Numbered from the stretch's first letter, positions 17,229 through 25,737 are shown. The stretch: 64,000 nt of DNA from CAMFTQ01 sp051881615 (GCA_051881615.1 JBJEQF010000035.1:24477-88476), one strand, 5' to 3'. The notes: generated from the sequence alone by a model not told the origin. Program-made: numbers and translations.

Positions 17229-17240
17229 AACTTTTAGAAT

Positions 17241-17284
17241 ACTCCTCTTTTTATGGCATATAATAAAAAAGAGGAGTGTTTTTT
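17241..17284 (+). promoter_or_regulatory. Hairpin overlapping the tspO ribosome binding site (terminator/attenuator)
   Basis: ACTCCTCTTTTT (17241-17252) and AAAAAGAGGAGT (17267-17278) form a 12 bp inverted repeat, followed by G and six T. The downstream arm contains GAGGAG, the Shine-Dalgarno of tspO (8 nt before its ATG). In an mreB read-through transcript the hairpin would end transcription or hide the site. A TATAAT in the loop (17259-17264) could start a short mRNA beginning close to GAGGAG, which would lack the pairing arm. Confidence 0.65.
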
Positions 17285-17764
17285 ATGGTAATCAGTCACA
17301 AAATCAAATGGAAACAGCTAATCATTGCACTTGCAATACCCTTGCTTGTCGGAGCTCTGTCGGCAATTTTTACAGGCTCAAATATGGAGCTATACAAAAA
17401 TCTGAACAGACCTCCCATATCTCCGCCGGGGTCTTTATTCCCTGTTGTCTGGACTGTTCTCTATACACTGATGGGCATAGCCGCATATCTTGTGTATATC
17501 TCGGGCAGTGCTGACACAAAAACGGCGCTCACCTTGTATTACGTTCAGTTAGCCGCCAATTTTATATGGACGCTTATATTCTTTAATCTGCAAAGCTATC
17601 TGTTTTCGTTTATCTGGCTTATCGGACTGTTGTTTCTGATTATTTTAACGGTGATTGCATTTTACAAAATCAACAAAACATCAGCACTTTTACTTTTGCC
17701 ATACGCATTATGGGTAACATTTGCAGGATATTTAAATTTAGGAATTTATATTCTGAACAGATAA
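17285..17764 (+). CDS. tspO: TspO/MBR family membrane protein
   Basis: This 159-residue protein has about five hydrophobic segments and the TspO signature: the RPPISPPGSLFPVVWTVLY loop between helices 1 and 2, followed by LMGIAAYLVY, NFIWTLIFF and a C-terminal YALWVTFAGYLNLGIYILN. Bacterial TspO proteins bind tetrapyrroles and modulate porphyrin or stress responses; the ligand here is not known. ATG 17285 is chosen from the GAGGAG 8 nt upstream rather than the GTG at 17276. It lies 56 nt after mreB with a hairpin between them, and is followed by a shared bidirectional terminator with nrdG. Confidence 0.93.
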   Translation: MVISHKIKWKQLIIALAIPLLVGALSAIFTGSNMELYKNLNRPPISPPGSLFPVVWTVLYTLMGIAAYLVYISGSADTKTALTLYYVQLAANFIWTLIFFNLQSYLFSFIWLIGLLFLIILTVIAFYKINKTSALLLLPYALWVTFAGYLNLGIYILNR

Positions 17765-17773
17765 TATTTATTT

Positions 17774-17811
17774 AAAAAAGACAGCACAGAGCTTTCTGTA
17801 CTGTCTTTTTT
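17774..17811. terminator. Bidirectional terminator between tspO and nrdG
   Basis: AAAAAAGACAGCACAGA pairs with TCTGTACTGTCTTTTTT around a short loop, with A/T runs on both sides. It separates the convergent tspO (plus) and nrdG (minus). Confidence 0.88.
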
Positions 17812-17818
17812 ATAGGTT

Positions 17819-18334
17819 CTATATATTCTCTGCAATAACCGCTTTGTTTTGTTCAAGCGATTTCTTTACGTCAAGTATCCTTTGATTTTCGCTTCCTCGA
17901 AAATGCAGAAGCAAGCTCTTTTTTTCAAGAATAAACGGACCGTCAACAAGGTAGTCTGTCTGCTTTAAAAGCTCTTTCCACTGCGGATTTTCATCAAAGC
18001 CTGCTGCAAGCTGTTCAAAGGTATAGCCTGTGTAGGTCATTACATTGTAACCGTTTTCGTGGGCGAGTTTGCCTAATTTTGCAAGCGGTTCTGCCTGACA
18101 AAACGGTTCTCCGCCCGAAAAGGTAAGTCCCTGAAGCAGGGGGTCTTTTTTGGCTTCTTCCAGTATTCTTTCTATAGTGCCGATGTAGCCGCCGTCAAAA
18201 TCCCAGCTTTGCGGATTGTGACAGCCCTTGCAGTGGTGAGGACAGCCCTGAACAAAAACAGTCATTCGTATTCCCGGACCGTCAACTATTGACTCTCTGA
18301 TTACTCCTGCAAGCCGAAGCTCGGTTTTTTGCAT
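17819..18334 (-). CDS. nrdG: Anaerobic ribonucleotide reductase activase NrdG
   Basis: This 171-residue radical-SAM enzyme generates the glycyl radical on NrdD. The [4Fe-4S] motif CPHHCKGCHNPQSW (CX3CX2C) lies near residue 31, preceded by VDGPGIRMTVFVQG and followed by the SAM-binding LTFSGGEPFCQ. Start ATG has GAGGG 7 nt upstream. It follows nrdD by 84 nt, with a hairpin between them. Its retention next to an NrdD that appears to lack the radical glycine is puzzling (see findings). Confidence 0.95.
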   Translation of the reverse strand: MQKTELRLAGVIRESIVDGPGIRMTVFVQGCPHHCKGCHNPQSWDFDGGYIGTIERILEEAKKDPLLQGLTFSGGEPFCQAEPLAKLGKLAHENGYNVMTYTGYTFEQLAAGFDENPQWKELLKQTDYLVDGPFILEKKSLLLHFRGSENQRILDVKKSLEQNKAVIAENI

Positions 18335-18374
18335 ATTTATCCCTCGTTATTGATTATATTATTACTGATAAAAA

Positions 18375-18406
18375 ACAAAACATTCGGGCGGATATTAAAT
18401 CCGCCC
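18375..18406 (-). terminator. Hairpin between nrdD and nrdG
   Basis: GGGCGGAT-TTAAT-ATCCGCCC (18386-18406), followed on the minus strand by a T-rich run (GTTTTGTTTTTT). It looks like a terminator or partial attenuator that would lower nrdG expression relative to nrdD. Confidence 0.8.
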
Positions 18407-18418
18407 ATTATGCTTTGA

Positions 18419-20668
18419 TTATGATATTACCTTAATTCTCTTAATTCTTTCCTTACCCTTGCCGTTTTCTCCGTCACGTCTGCCGCATTTCGGACAGCAG
18501 TCGCCGATAATGCCCGTATGACCGCAGACAGGATCTCTGTCAACAGGGTGGTTTATTGAGCCGTAGCCTATGCCGCACTCCTTCATATATCTGATAACCT
18601 GCTCAAATGCGTCAAGGTTTTCGCTCGGGTCGCCGTCAAGCTCAATGTATGAGATATGACCGCCGTTTGTCAGGTTATGGTAAGGCGCTTCTATCTTGAT
18701 TTTTTCAAATGCGCTGATTTCATAATATACAGGAACGTGGAACGAGTTTGTATAATAATTTCTGTCGGTAACTCCGGGGATTACGCCGAAAAGCTCCTTG
18801 TCAATTCTTACAAATCTGCCTGACAGTCCCTCGGCAGGAGTTGCGATAAGAGAGAAATTGAGGTTGTACTTTTCTGTTGCCTCATTCATTCTCTTTCTCA
18901 TATAGCCGACAATTTCAAGTCCTAAACGCTGTGACTCCTGACTTTCGCCGTGGTGCTTGCCTGTTAATGCCTTTAAGCATTCGGCAAGTCCGATAAAGCC
19001 TGCTGTGAGCGTACCGTGCTTTAACACCTCACGAACAGAGTCGTTTGGCGACAGCTTGTCAGAACCAATCCAGATGCCCTGTCCCATAAGGAACGGATAG
19101 TTTTTAACGAGCTTCTGGCACTGAATTTCAAATCTTTCAAGAAGCTGGTCGATTACAAGGTCAATCATTCTGTCGAGCTGTTCAAAGAAGAAGTCGATAT
19201 TTTTGTTAGCTAAAATTGCAAGACGGGGCAGGTTGATTGAGGTAAAGCTTAAGTTTCCTCTGCCGTATGTGATTTCCTTAGTCTTGTCATAGTAGTTAGC
19301 CATGACACGTGTACGGCAGCCCATATATGCGCACTCTGTTTCGGGGTGTCCGGGCTTGTAGTACTGAGCGTTAAACGGAGCGTCAAGGAACGAGTAGTTA
19401 GGAAAAAGTCGCTTTGCAGATACTCTCATTGACAGCTTGAAAAGGTCGTAGTTCGGGTCGCAGGGGTTAAAGTTTACGCCCTCTTTAACCTTGAAAATCT
19501 GAATCGGGAAGATTGGTGTTTCACCGTTGCCAAGTCCTGCCTCTGTTGCAAGCATAATATTTTTGATTACCATTCTGCCCTCGGGTGAAGTATCTGTGCC
19601 GTAGTTAAGTGAGCTAAACGGTATCTGTGCGCCTGCTCTTGAGTGCATAGTGTTGAGGTTATGAATCAAAGCCTCCATAGCCTGATAGCAGGCACGGTCT
19701 GTTTCGCTTTCTGCGTGATTGAATGCAAAGCGCTGGAGCTTGCCGGCTGTTTTTTCACCGTAGCTTTCTGTCAGAAGCTCAAGCTCTGCTTTTTTGTAGC
19801 TCTCGCCGTCCTCAAGCTTTGGTGTTGATTTTGAAATTTCCTCTGCCTTGTCGCAGATTGCTTTTGCTGTATCTGTTGCGTTTTCATCATCTGTCAGAAG
19901 CTCTATTGCTCTTGCTAAATTCTGACGGTAAATTCTTCTGTAGGTTTTGGCTACGCCCTTTGCCATACCGTAGTCAAAGTTCGGCACACTCTGTCCGCCG
20001 TGCTGATCGTTCTGGTTTGACTGAATTGCAATACAGGCAAGTGCTGAATATGAGGCTATGTCGTTTGGCTCACGCAGATAGCCGTGTCCTGTGCAGAAAC
20101 CACCCTCGAACAGCCTTACAAGGTCAATCTGACAGCAGGTGGTGGTAAGCGTTAAGAAGTCGAGGTCGTGAATATGAATATCGCCGTTTCTGTGAGCCTT
20201 GGCGTGTTTCGGGTTTAAGATATACATCTCATAGAACTGCTTTGCGCCCTCTGAGCCGTATTTGAGCATTGTACCCATAGCGGTGTCGCCGTCTATATTT
20301 GCGTTTTCACGCTTGATGTCGTTATCCTTTGCCGACTTGAAGGTGAGGTCCTCGTAAATTTTCATCAGCTTTGTGTTCATTTCACGCACACGTGTTCTTT
20401 CTGCACGGTACAGTATGAACTCCTTGGCTGTTCTTGCGTGGCCGTTTTCGATTAAAACCTTTTCTACAGTATCCTGAACATGCTCAACTGTAGGCGGCTG
20501 ATTGCTGTGCTCTGCTTCGATTTGCTCGCAGACCTTTTTTGCAAGCTCCTTGGCAGCCTCGTAGTCGTTGCCGCCTATTGCCTGCGCCGCATTAAAGATA
20601 GCGTCTGTGATTTTGTCGATATTAAAATCGACTGTACGTCCGTCACGTTTTACTATAGTGGTTAACAT
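18419..20668 (-). CDS. nrdD: Anaerobic ribonucleoside-triphosphate reductase NrdD, apparent C-terminal truncation
   Basis: This 749-residue class III reductase makes dNTPs from NTPs without oxygen. An N-terminal ATP-cone (TTIVKRDGRTVDFNIDKIT, about 1-95) senses ATP/dATP. The catalytic barrel follows (NGDIHIHDLDFLTLTTTCCQ, INLPRLA, HNLTNGGHISYIEL). Near the C-terminus is the Cys4 zinc site (DPVCGHTG ... CCPKCGRRDG). In family members the zinc site is followed by an RXXGYL-type glycyl-radical motif and 20-30 more residues. Here the protein stops at ERIKRIKVIS with no GYL, and neither alternative frame restores it before the terminator hairpin. It is first in an NrdR-controlled operon with nrdG. 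Confidence 0.9.
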   Translation of the reverse strand: MLTTIVKRDGRTVDFNIDKITDAIFNAAQAIGGNDYEAAKELAKKVCEQIEAEHSNQPPTVEHVQDTVEKVLIENGHARTAKEFILYRAERTRVREMNTKLMKIYEDLTFKSAKDNDIKRENANIDGDTAMGTMLKYGSEGAKQFYEMYILNPKHAKAHRNGDIHIHDLDFLTLTTTCCQIDLVRLFEGGFCTGHGYLREPNDIASYSALACIAIQSNQNDQHGGQSVPNFDYGMAKGVAKTYRRIYRQNLARAIELLTDDENATDTAKAICDKAEEISKSTPKLEDGESYKKAELELLTESYGEKTAGKLQRFAFNHAESETDRACYQAMEALIHNLNTMHSRAGAQIPFSSLNYGTDTSPEGRMVIKNIMLATEAGLGNGETPIFPIQIFKVKEGVNFNPCDPNYDLFKLSMRVSAKRLFPNYSFLDAPFNAQYYKPGHPETECAYMGCRTRVMANYYDKTKEITYGRGNLSFTSINLPRLAILANKNIDFFFEQLDRMIDLVIDQLLERFEIQCQKLVKNYPFLMGQGIWIGSDKLSPNDSVREVLKHGTLTAGFIGLAECLKALTGKHHGESQESQRLGLEIVGYMRKRMNEATEKYNLNFSLIATPAEGLSGRFVRIDKELFGVIPGVTDRNYYTNSFHVPVYYEISAFEKIKIEAPYHNLTNGGHISYIELDGDPSENLDAFEQVIRYMKECGIGYGSINHPVDRDPVCGHTGIIGDCCPKCGRRDGENGKGKERIKRIKVIS

Positions 20669-20703
20669 AAAAATCCTCCTGTGAAAAGCTGTGCAAAATT
20701 GTT

Positions 20704-20745
20704 ACAATATTGAAATAATATATTCGTTAATAACAATATATTGTG
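20704..20745 (-). promoter_or_regulatory. NrdR-box pair A, upstream of nrdD
   Basis: Box 1 is the palindrome ACAATATATTGT (20733-20744). Box 2 is a half-conserved CAATATTG (20705-20712). Their centres are 30 bp apart, close to the three-turn spacing known for NrdR tandem sites. Both lie just downstream of the predicted nrdD start near 20760, where a bound repressor would block transcription. Confidence 0.72.
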
Positions 20746-20766
20746 TATTTCGCTGTTAGCCTACTA

Positions 20767-20795
20767 AGTATAGTATAGATACAACTTTTAGTCAA
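20767..20795 (-). promoter_or_regulatory. Promoter P1 of nrdD
   Basis: On the minus strand TTGACT (20790-20795) and TATACT (20767-20772) are separated by 17 nt. A second overlapping TATACT lies 5 nt upstream. The start would be near 20760, with NrdR-box pair A at about +16 to +56. Confidence 0.72.
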
Positions 20796-20880
20796 CTGTC
20801 ATTATGACGATTTTTATATTAAATTTATGTGCAACTTCTTTAAAAAATTGAATTGACACTCGTTTTATTTACCGATTAGA

Positions 20881-20932
20881 ATTATAACAATAAATTGTTG
20901 TTGCCGATTTTTCTACCACAATATATTGTGGT
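20881..20932 (-). promoter_or_regulatory. NrdR-box pair B with overlapping extended -10 (possible promoter P2)
   Basis: ACCACAATATATTGTGGT (20915-20932) is a perfect 18 bp palindrome. ACAATAAATTGT (20887-20898) is a second box with one mismatch, and the centres are 31 bp apart. On the minus strand TGTTATAAT overlaps the second box (-10 at 20881-20886), so this pair could repress a second, upstream nrdD promoter. No -35 is evident. The rest of the 20669-21149 gap contains no gene. Confidence 0.72.
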
Positions 20933-21033
20933 GTATCAAGACATCAGAAATTCGTTACAGCTGTGTAATATATTCAGCCGCACGGATTTTCCGATTCAGA
21001 AATATGCAATTTAAGAAAATTTATAGCTTTTTG

Positions 21034-21062
21034 TTGATTTAAGTGCTAAAGGGTATTATAAT
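21034..21062 (+). promoter_or_regulatory. Promoter of the alr-polA operon
   Basis: TTGATT (21034-21039) and TATAAT (21057-21062) are 17 nt apart. The leader to the alr ATG at 21150 is about 80 nt, with AAAGGGA ahead of the start. Confidence 0.72.
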
Positions 21063-21149
21063 TACTTTGTATGCAAACTGGCACAAATAACAGTAAAAAG
21101 CACCAACGCTTTTACGATTAACGGCTGTTTATATGAAAGGGATTTTCTT

Positions 21150-22325
21150 ATGAGCCTGCTTAACAGAACATGGGCAGAGATTTCACTCGACAACGCTCTG
21201 CACAATTTTAATATTATTAAAGAAAAGGTAAATAATAAAGCAAAAATCTGCTGTGTTATAAAGGCTGACGGCTACGGTCACGGCGCTGTTGCTCTTGCTC
21301 ACGCTTATGAAAAAGCAGGCGCAGACTTTTTTGCGGTTTCAAATATTGACGAGGGCATAGAGCTCAGGAACAACTCAATTACAAAGCCTATTTTGATTTT
21401 AGGCTACACTCCTGTTGCACTTGCAAAGCAGCTTTGCGATTATGATATTTCTCAGGCTGTTTTTGACAAAGCGTATGCACAAGGGCTTATAGAGCAGTGC
21501 GAAAAGGACAACATACGCATAAAGGCTCATATAAAGCTCGACACAGGTATGAGCCGAATAGGCTTTATGTGCCAGCAGTTTCCTCGTGATAACGCAACGA
21601 TTGACAAAATAGAAAGCGTATTCAAGAGTGACAGACTGATTGCAGAGGGTATTTTTACTCACTTCTGCGTATCTGACGAGGCAGAAAACGGCGAGGAGTT
21701 CACTAAAAATCAATATGAGTGCTTTACTCATACTATAGATTTATTAAAGCAACGTGGTGTTAACTTTGAAATCGCCCACTGCTCAAACAGCGGTGCTATT
21801 GAGGATTACCCTGAAACACACTGCGATATGGTAAGGGCAGGTATTATTCTCTACGGTCTTTCACCGTCATCAGAAATAAGAAACAGCCTTGACATAAAGC
21901 CTGTTATGACGCTTAAATCTACCGTTTCACTTGTAAAGCAGATTAAAAAGGGTGCAACGGTAAGCTACGGCAGAACGTACAAGGCAGACAGGAATATGAC
22001 GATAGCTACCGTTCCTGTCGGCTATGCTGACGGCTATATAAGAGGCTACAAAGACGGATATATGCTGATAAACGGCAGAAAAGCTCCGATTTTGGGCAGA
22101 ATTTGTATGGATCAGACTATGGTTGATGTGACAGATATTCCGTCTGTCAGAACAGGCGACGAGGTTATTCTGTTCGGCGGCGGAGAAAACGGAGAGATGA
22201 CGGCAGACGAACTTGCAAAAATGACAGACACAATAAATTACGAGGTTGTTTGTCTTGTATCAAAGCGTGTGCCGAGAATTATGATAGAAAACGGAATAAA
22301 GACGGATGTGATGTATAAGCTATGA
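21150..22325 (+). CDS. alr: Alanine racemase
   Basis: This 391-residue PLP enzyme interconverts L- and D-alanine for peptidoglycan. The PLP lysine is in CCVIKADGYGHGAVALA near residue 38. The second-site Tyr lies in VSYGRTYKADRNMTIATVPVGYADGY, with a GRICMDQTMVDVT stretch following. Length is typical. The Shine-Dalgarno AAAGGGA is 8 nt upstream. The stop overlaps the polA ATG (ATGA), so the two genes are translationally coupled. The operon continues through the phosphatase, rimI and tsaD genes. Confidence 0.97.
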   Translation: MSLLNRTWAEISLDNALHNFNIIKEKVNNKAKICCVIKADGYGHGAVALAHAYEKAGADFFAVSNIDEGIELRNNSITKPILILGYTPVALAKQLCDYDISQAVFDKAYAQGLIEQCEKDNIRIKAHIKLDTGMSRIGFMCQQFPRDNATIDKIESVFKSDRLIAEGIFTHFCVSDEAENGEEFTKNQYECFTHTIDLLKQRGVNFEIAHCSNSGAIEDYPETHCDMVRAGIILYGLSPSSEIRNSLDIKPVMTLKSTVSLVKQIKKGATVSYGRTYKADRNMTIATVPVGYADGYIRGYKDGYMLINGRKAPILGRICMDQTMVDVTDIPSVRTGDEVILFGGGENGEMTADELAKMTDTINYEVVCLVSKRVPRIMIENGIKTDVMYKL

Positions 22326-24880
22326 CACTATTAACAGTTGACGGAAACAGTATTTTAAACAGAGCCTTTTACGGAATACGTCCCCTGACTACTAAAGACG
22401 GACGTTTTACAAATGCGATTTACGGCTTTCTGACAATGCTTAAACGAATTGAACAGGACACAAAGCCTGACGCTGTTGCGATTGCCTTTGATTTAAAAGC
22501 ACCGACCTTCAGACACAAGGCGTATGCAGGCTACAAGGCACAGAGAAAGGGTATGCCGCAGGAGCTTGCCTCTCAGCTTGAACCGCTTAAAACGCTGCTT
22601 ACGCATTTAGGCTACACGCTTGTAACGTGCGAGGGCTATGAGGCTGACGATATTTTAGGTACGCTTTCGCTCGCCTGTGAAAAATCGGGCGACTGCTGTG
22701 TTATCGCAACAGGCGACAGGGACAGCCTACAGCTTGTATCTGACAAGACAACCGTTCGCCTTGCTACCACTAAGGAAGCGATTTTGTATGACGAGGACAA
22801 AATTATGGCTGACTACGGTGTTGCGCCTAAACAGCTTATAGAAATAAAGGCACTTCAGGGAGATACCTCTGACAATATCCCCGGTGTAGCGGGAATCGGC
22901 GCAAAGGGCGCAGGCGACCTTATCAAGCGTTTCGGAAGTATTGATTATATATACGAAAATATTGACACGATTGACGTAAAGGACGGTATCCGCAACAAGC
23001 TAAAAAACGGCAAGGACGACGCTTTTATGAGCAGAATGCTCGGCGAAATCTGCCGAAGTGCGCCTGTTGACACAAGCATAAGCTCATACTTAGTCAGCGG
23101 TGCAGATTACTCTGCGGCTGTCAGAATGATGGCTGACCTTGAGCTTTTTTCTCTTATCGAAAAATTTAACCTAAACAGCACGGATATAACTGTTACAGAA
23201 ACAGAAGAAAAACAGACAGTTATCAGCATATCAAGCGACAACGGCATTGATTTTATAAAAAATTCTGTTGCATTGACAGCTCATTTGACAGGTGCTGATA
23301 TAGATTATTTATTGGCTGTTGCTGATGATAAGGCAGTAAAAATCAGCGACAAGGCTGTTATTAAAGAAATACTTTCAAATGATGAAATCAAAAAATTCGT
23401 CTATTCGTCAAAGGAGCTTTTTGCCTACTCTGACAGAAATAATTTTGAAATATGCGGTATTGATTTTGACGTAACGCTTGCGGCTTACCTTTTAAATCCG
23501 TCTTCGTCTGACTATGATTTAAAGCGTCTTTGCAGTGAATACAATATCGCAATTCCTGCTGTTTCGGACAATTCCTTGGAAAATGCAGAAGAATTCTCAC
23601 TTGCCGCCGCTTTGATAAGTTTGACAGAAAAGCTAAGGGAACAAATTGTCGCAAACGGACAGCAAAATCTTCTTTACGATATTGAAATTCCGCTTGCAAG
23701 GGTTCTTGCAGAAATGGAAAATTTAGGCTTTGCTGTCGACAAAAACGGCATTGAGCAGTACGGTGAAAAAATCGGCGATGAGCTATCCTCTATTGAACAG
23801 GAGATTTACAGTGACACAGGCTATGAGTTTAACATAAACTCACCAAAACAGCTCGGCATAGCACTTTTTGAAAAGCTTGGTCTGCCCTGCAAAAAGAAAA
23901 CAAAAAGCGGCTACAGCACAAACGCAGAGGTGCTTGAGGAATTAAAATATCAGCACCCTGTTGTAGCTAAGGTGCTTCGCTACAGAACACTTGCAAAGCT
24001 TAAATCGACCTACTGCACAGGTCTTTTGAAGGTTATTGCAGCTGACGGCAGAATACACTCGTCCTTTAATCAGACCGAAACACGCACAGGCAGAATAAGC
24101 TCAACAGAGCCAAATTTGCAGAATATCCCCGTCAGAACAGAGCTTGGCAGAGAAATGCGCCGTTTCTTCTGTGCTAAGGACGGCTGTGTGCTTGTTGACG
24201 CTGACTACTCACAGATTGAGCTTAGAGTTCTTGCGCATATTTCGGGCGACGAAAATATGAGAAATGCGTTTATAAACAACGAGGATATTCATACAACCAC
24301 CGCCTCACAGGTGTTTAATCTTCCGCCCGAAATGATTACTCCGATTATGAGAAGCCGTGCAAAGGCTGTAAATTTCGGCATTGTTTACGGCATCGGTGCA
24401 TTTTCGCTTTCTAAGGATATAGGCGTTACAAATAAAGAGGCTTCTAATTATATAAAGGCATATTTAAGCCACTACAGCGGTGTTGACGCTTATATGAAAA
24501 ATGCAGTTGAAAAAGCAAAAAAGGACGGCTATGTTCAGACGCTGTTTGACCGCAGACGTTATCTGCCCGAGCTTACGGCTTCTAACCACATCACAAGAGC
24601 CTTCGGTGAGCGTGTGGCAAGAAATGCGCCGATTCAGGGAACAGCCGCCGATATAATCAAAATTGCGATGGTGCGTGTGCGTGACAGGCTGAAAAATGAA
24701 GGCTTATCATCAAGGCTTATATTACAGGTTCACGATGAACTGATTGTAGAAGCACCCGAAAACGAGTCAAAACGTGCAGCTGAAATTCTGCGTGAGGAAA
24801 TGGAAAACGCAGTTGTGCTGAGCGTTCCGCTTATTGCTGATGCGAATATTGGAAAAACATGGTATGACGCTAAAGGATAG
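22322..24880 (+). CDS. polA: DNA polymerase I
   Basis: This is an 852-residue family A polymerase. The 5' nuclease domain (about 1-270) has LTVDGNSILNRAFYG, YEADDILGTL and the H3TH region ALQGDTSDNIPGVAGIGAKGA. The middle domain (about 290-450) looks like a degenerate 3'-5' exonuclease, because the DXE/DXD proofreading residues are not evident. The polymerase domain carries motif A LVDADYSQIELRVLAH, motif B RSRAKAVNFGIVYGIGAFSL and motif C LQVHDELIVEAP. It fills gaps in repair and replaces primers at Okazaki fragments. Its start overlaps alr by 4 nt. Confidence 0.97.
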   Translation: MTLLTVDGNSILNRAFYGIRPLTTKDGRFTNAIYGFLTMLKRIEQDTKPDAVAIAFDLKAPTFRHKAYAGYKAQRKGMPQELASQLEPLKTLLTHLGYTLVTCEGYEADDILGTLSLACEKSGDCCVIATGDRDSLQLVSDKTTVRLATTKEAILYDEDKIMADYGVAPKQLIEIKALQGDTSDNIPGVAGIGAKGAGDLIKRFGSIDYIYENIDTIDVKDGIRNKLKNGKDDAFMSRMLGEICRSAPVDTSISSYLVSGADYSAAVRMMADLELFSLIEKFNLNSTDITVTETEEKQTVISISSDNGIDFIKNSVALTAHLTGADIDYLLAVADDKAVKISDKAVIKEILSNDEIKKFVYSSKELFAYSDRNNFEICGIDFDVTLAAYLLNPSSSDYDLKRLCSEYNIAIPAVSDNSLENAEEFSLAAALISLTEKLREQIVANGQQNLLYDIEIPLARVLAEMENLGFAVDKNGIEQYGEKIGDELSSIEQEIYSDTGYEFNINSPKQLGIALFEKLGLPCKKKTKSGYSTNAEVLEELKYQHPVVAKVLRYRTLAKLKSTYCTGLLKVIAADGRIHSSFNQTETRTGRISSTEPNLQNIPVRTELGREMRRFFCAKDGCVLVDADYSQIELRVLAHISGDENMRNAFINNEDIHTTTASQVFNLPPEMITPIMRSRAKAVNFGIVYGIGAFSLSKDIGVTNKEASNYIKAYLSHYSGVDAYMKNAVEKAKKDGYVQTLFDRRRYLPELTASNHITRAFGERVARNAPIQGTAADIIKIAMVRVRDRLKNEGLSSRLILQVHDELIVEAPENESKRAAEILREEMENAVVLSVPLIADANIGKTWYDAKG

Positions 24881-24889
24881 TGATTTATT

Positions 24890-25303
24890 ATGAAAAAGGT
24901 TTTGTTTGTATGCACAGGCAACACGTGCCGAAGTCCTATGGCGCAGGGGATTTTCAATAAAATGTGCAGTGACAAATGTATTGATGCAAAAGCTGACAGT
25001 GCAGGTATTTTTGCAAACTCTCTTGACACTGTGTCTGTAAATTCAGAAACGGTGTGCAGAGAAATTGACGTTGATATTTCAAACAGAAAAGCTGTACCTA
25101 TAGACAGAGTTAATTTATCGCAGTACGATTTAATCTGCCCGATGACGGTGCAGCATGCACAGATGCTCGTATCAATAGGTGCAGACAGAGATAAAATCTG
25201 CGTTATGAATATCTCAGACCCTTTTGGCGGAGATTTGAATATATACCGCAAATGCAGAGAAGAAATAGAAAAAGCAGTAAGCGAGCTGATAAAAAGGCTA
25301 TGA
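24890..25303 (+). CDS. ywlE: Low-MW phosphatase, YwlE-like (probable protein arginine phosphatase)
   Basis: This 137-residue protein has the CX5R loop VCTGNTCRSPMAQ (Cys8, Arg14) and the late acid in ISDPFGGDLNIY. The Thr at position 12 in the loop and the DPFGG motif match B. subtilis YwlE, where Thr11 confers specificity for phospho-arginine over phospho-tyrosine. It may reverse McsB-type arginine phosphorylation; no mcsB is seen in this window. A tyrosine phosphatase role linked to polysaccharide export is the alternative, but such enzymes usually have another residue at that Thr. It starts 9 nt after polA. Confidence 0.85.
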   Translation: MKKVLFVCTGNTCRSPMAQGIFNKMCSDKCIDAKADSAGIFANSLDTVSVNSETVCREIDVDISNRKAVPIDRVNLSQYDLICPMTVQHAQMLVSIGADRDKICVMNISDPFGGDLNIYRKCREEIEKAVSELIKRL

Positions 25304-25737
25304 ATATAGAAAAAATGCAGAAAAAACACCTTGAACAGGTAGCAGAAATTGAACGGATATGCTTTGTTCACCCTTGGTCTGTAGACAGCCTTAAAGCAGA
25401 ACTGACAAAAGACGGCTCATACTTTTTTGTGGCAACAGACAGTGACAAGGCTATTGGCTATATCGGAATTAACACAGTGCTTGACGAAGCCTACGTTACA
25501 AATGTGGCTGTACTGCCAACGTACAGAGGACAGGGTATCGGCAAAGCACTTGTAAGCTGTGCCTGTGAGCTGTGCAAGGAAAAATCTATGGCATTCCTCA
25601 CGCTTGAGGTACGTAAATCAAACGCTGTGGCGATTAGTCTTTACTCAAGCCTATTATTTAAAGAGGTTGGTGTGCGCAAAGGCTACTACACCAAGCCGAC
25701 AGAGGACGCACTTCTTATGACAAGGTACTTTAAATAA
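25300..25737 (+). CDS. rimI: Ribosomal-protein-alanine N-acetyltransferase RimI
   Basis: This 145-residue GNAT acetyltransferase has motif A VAVLPTYRGQGIGKALV with the acetyl-CoA pyrophosphate loop (RGQGIGKA) near residue 78. The C-terminal stretch LEVRKSNAVAISLYSSLLFKEVG is the RimI signature. RimI acetylates the N-terminal alanine of ribosomal protein S18. ATG 25300 overlaps the preceding stop as ATGA; the longer frame from 25252 would run inside the phosphatase gene. The rimI-tsaD order is the common bacterial arrangement, usually with tsaB, which is not seen here. Confidence 0.92.
   Translation: MNIEKMQKKHLEQVAEIERICFVHPWSVDSLKAELTKDGSYFFVATDSDKAIGYIGINTVLDEAYVTNVAVLPTYRGQGIGKALVSCACELCKEKSMAFLTLEVRKSNAVAISLYSSLLFKEVGVRKGYYTKPTEDALLMTRYFK

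Noticed and set aside
18335..18440. Frameshift that would restore the NrdD glycyl-radical motif
   Set aside because: Both other frames were read through this stretch; neither gives a GYL motif before the terminator.
20915..20932. NrdR control of alr
   Set aside because: The alr promoter is at 21034-21062, more than 100 bp away on the other side; the minus-strand nrdD promoters fit the boxes better.
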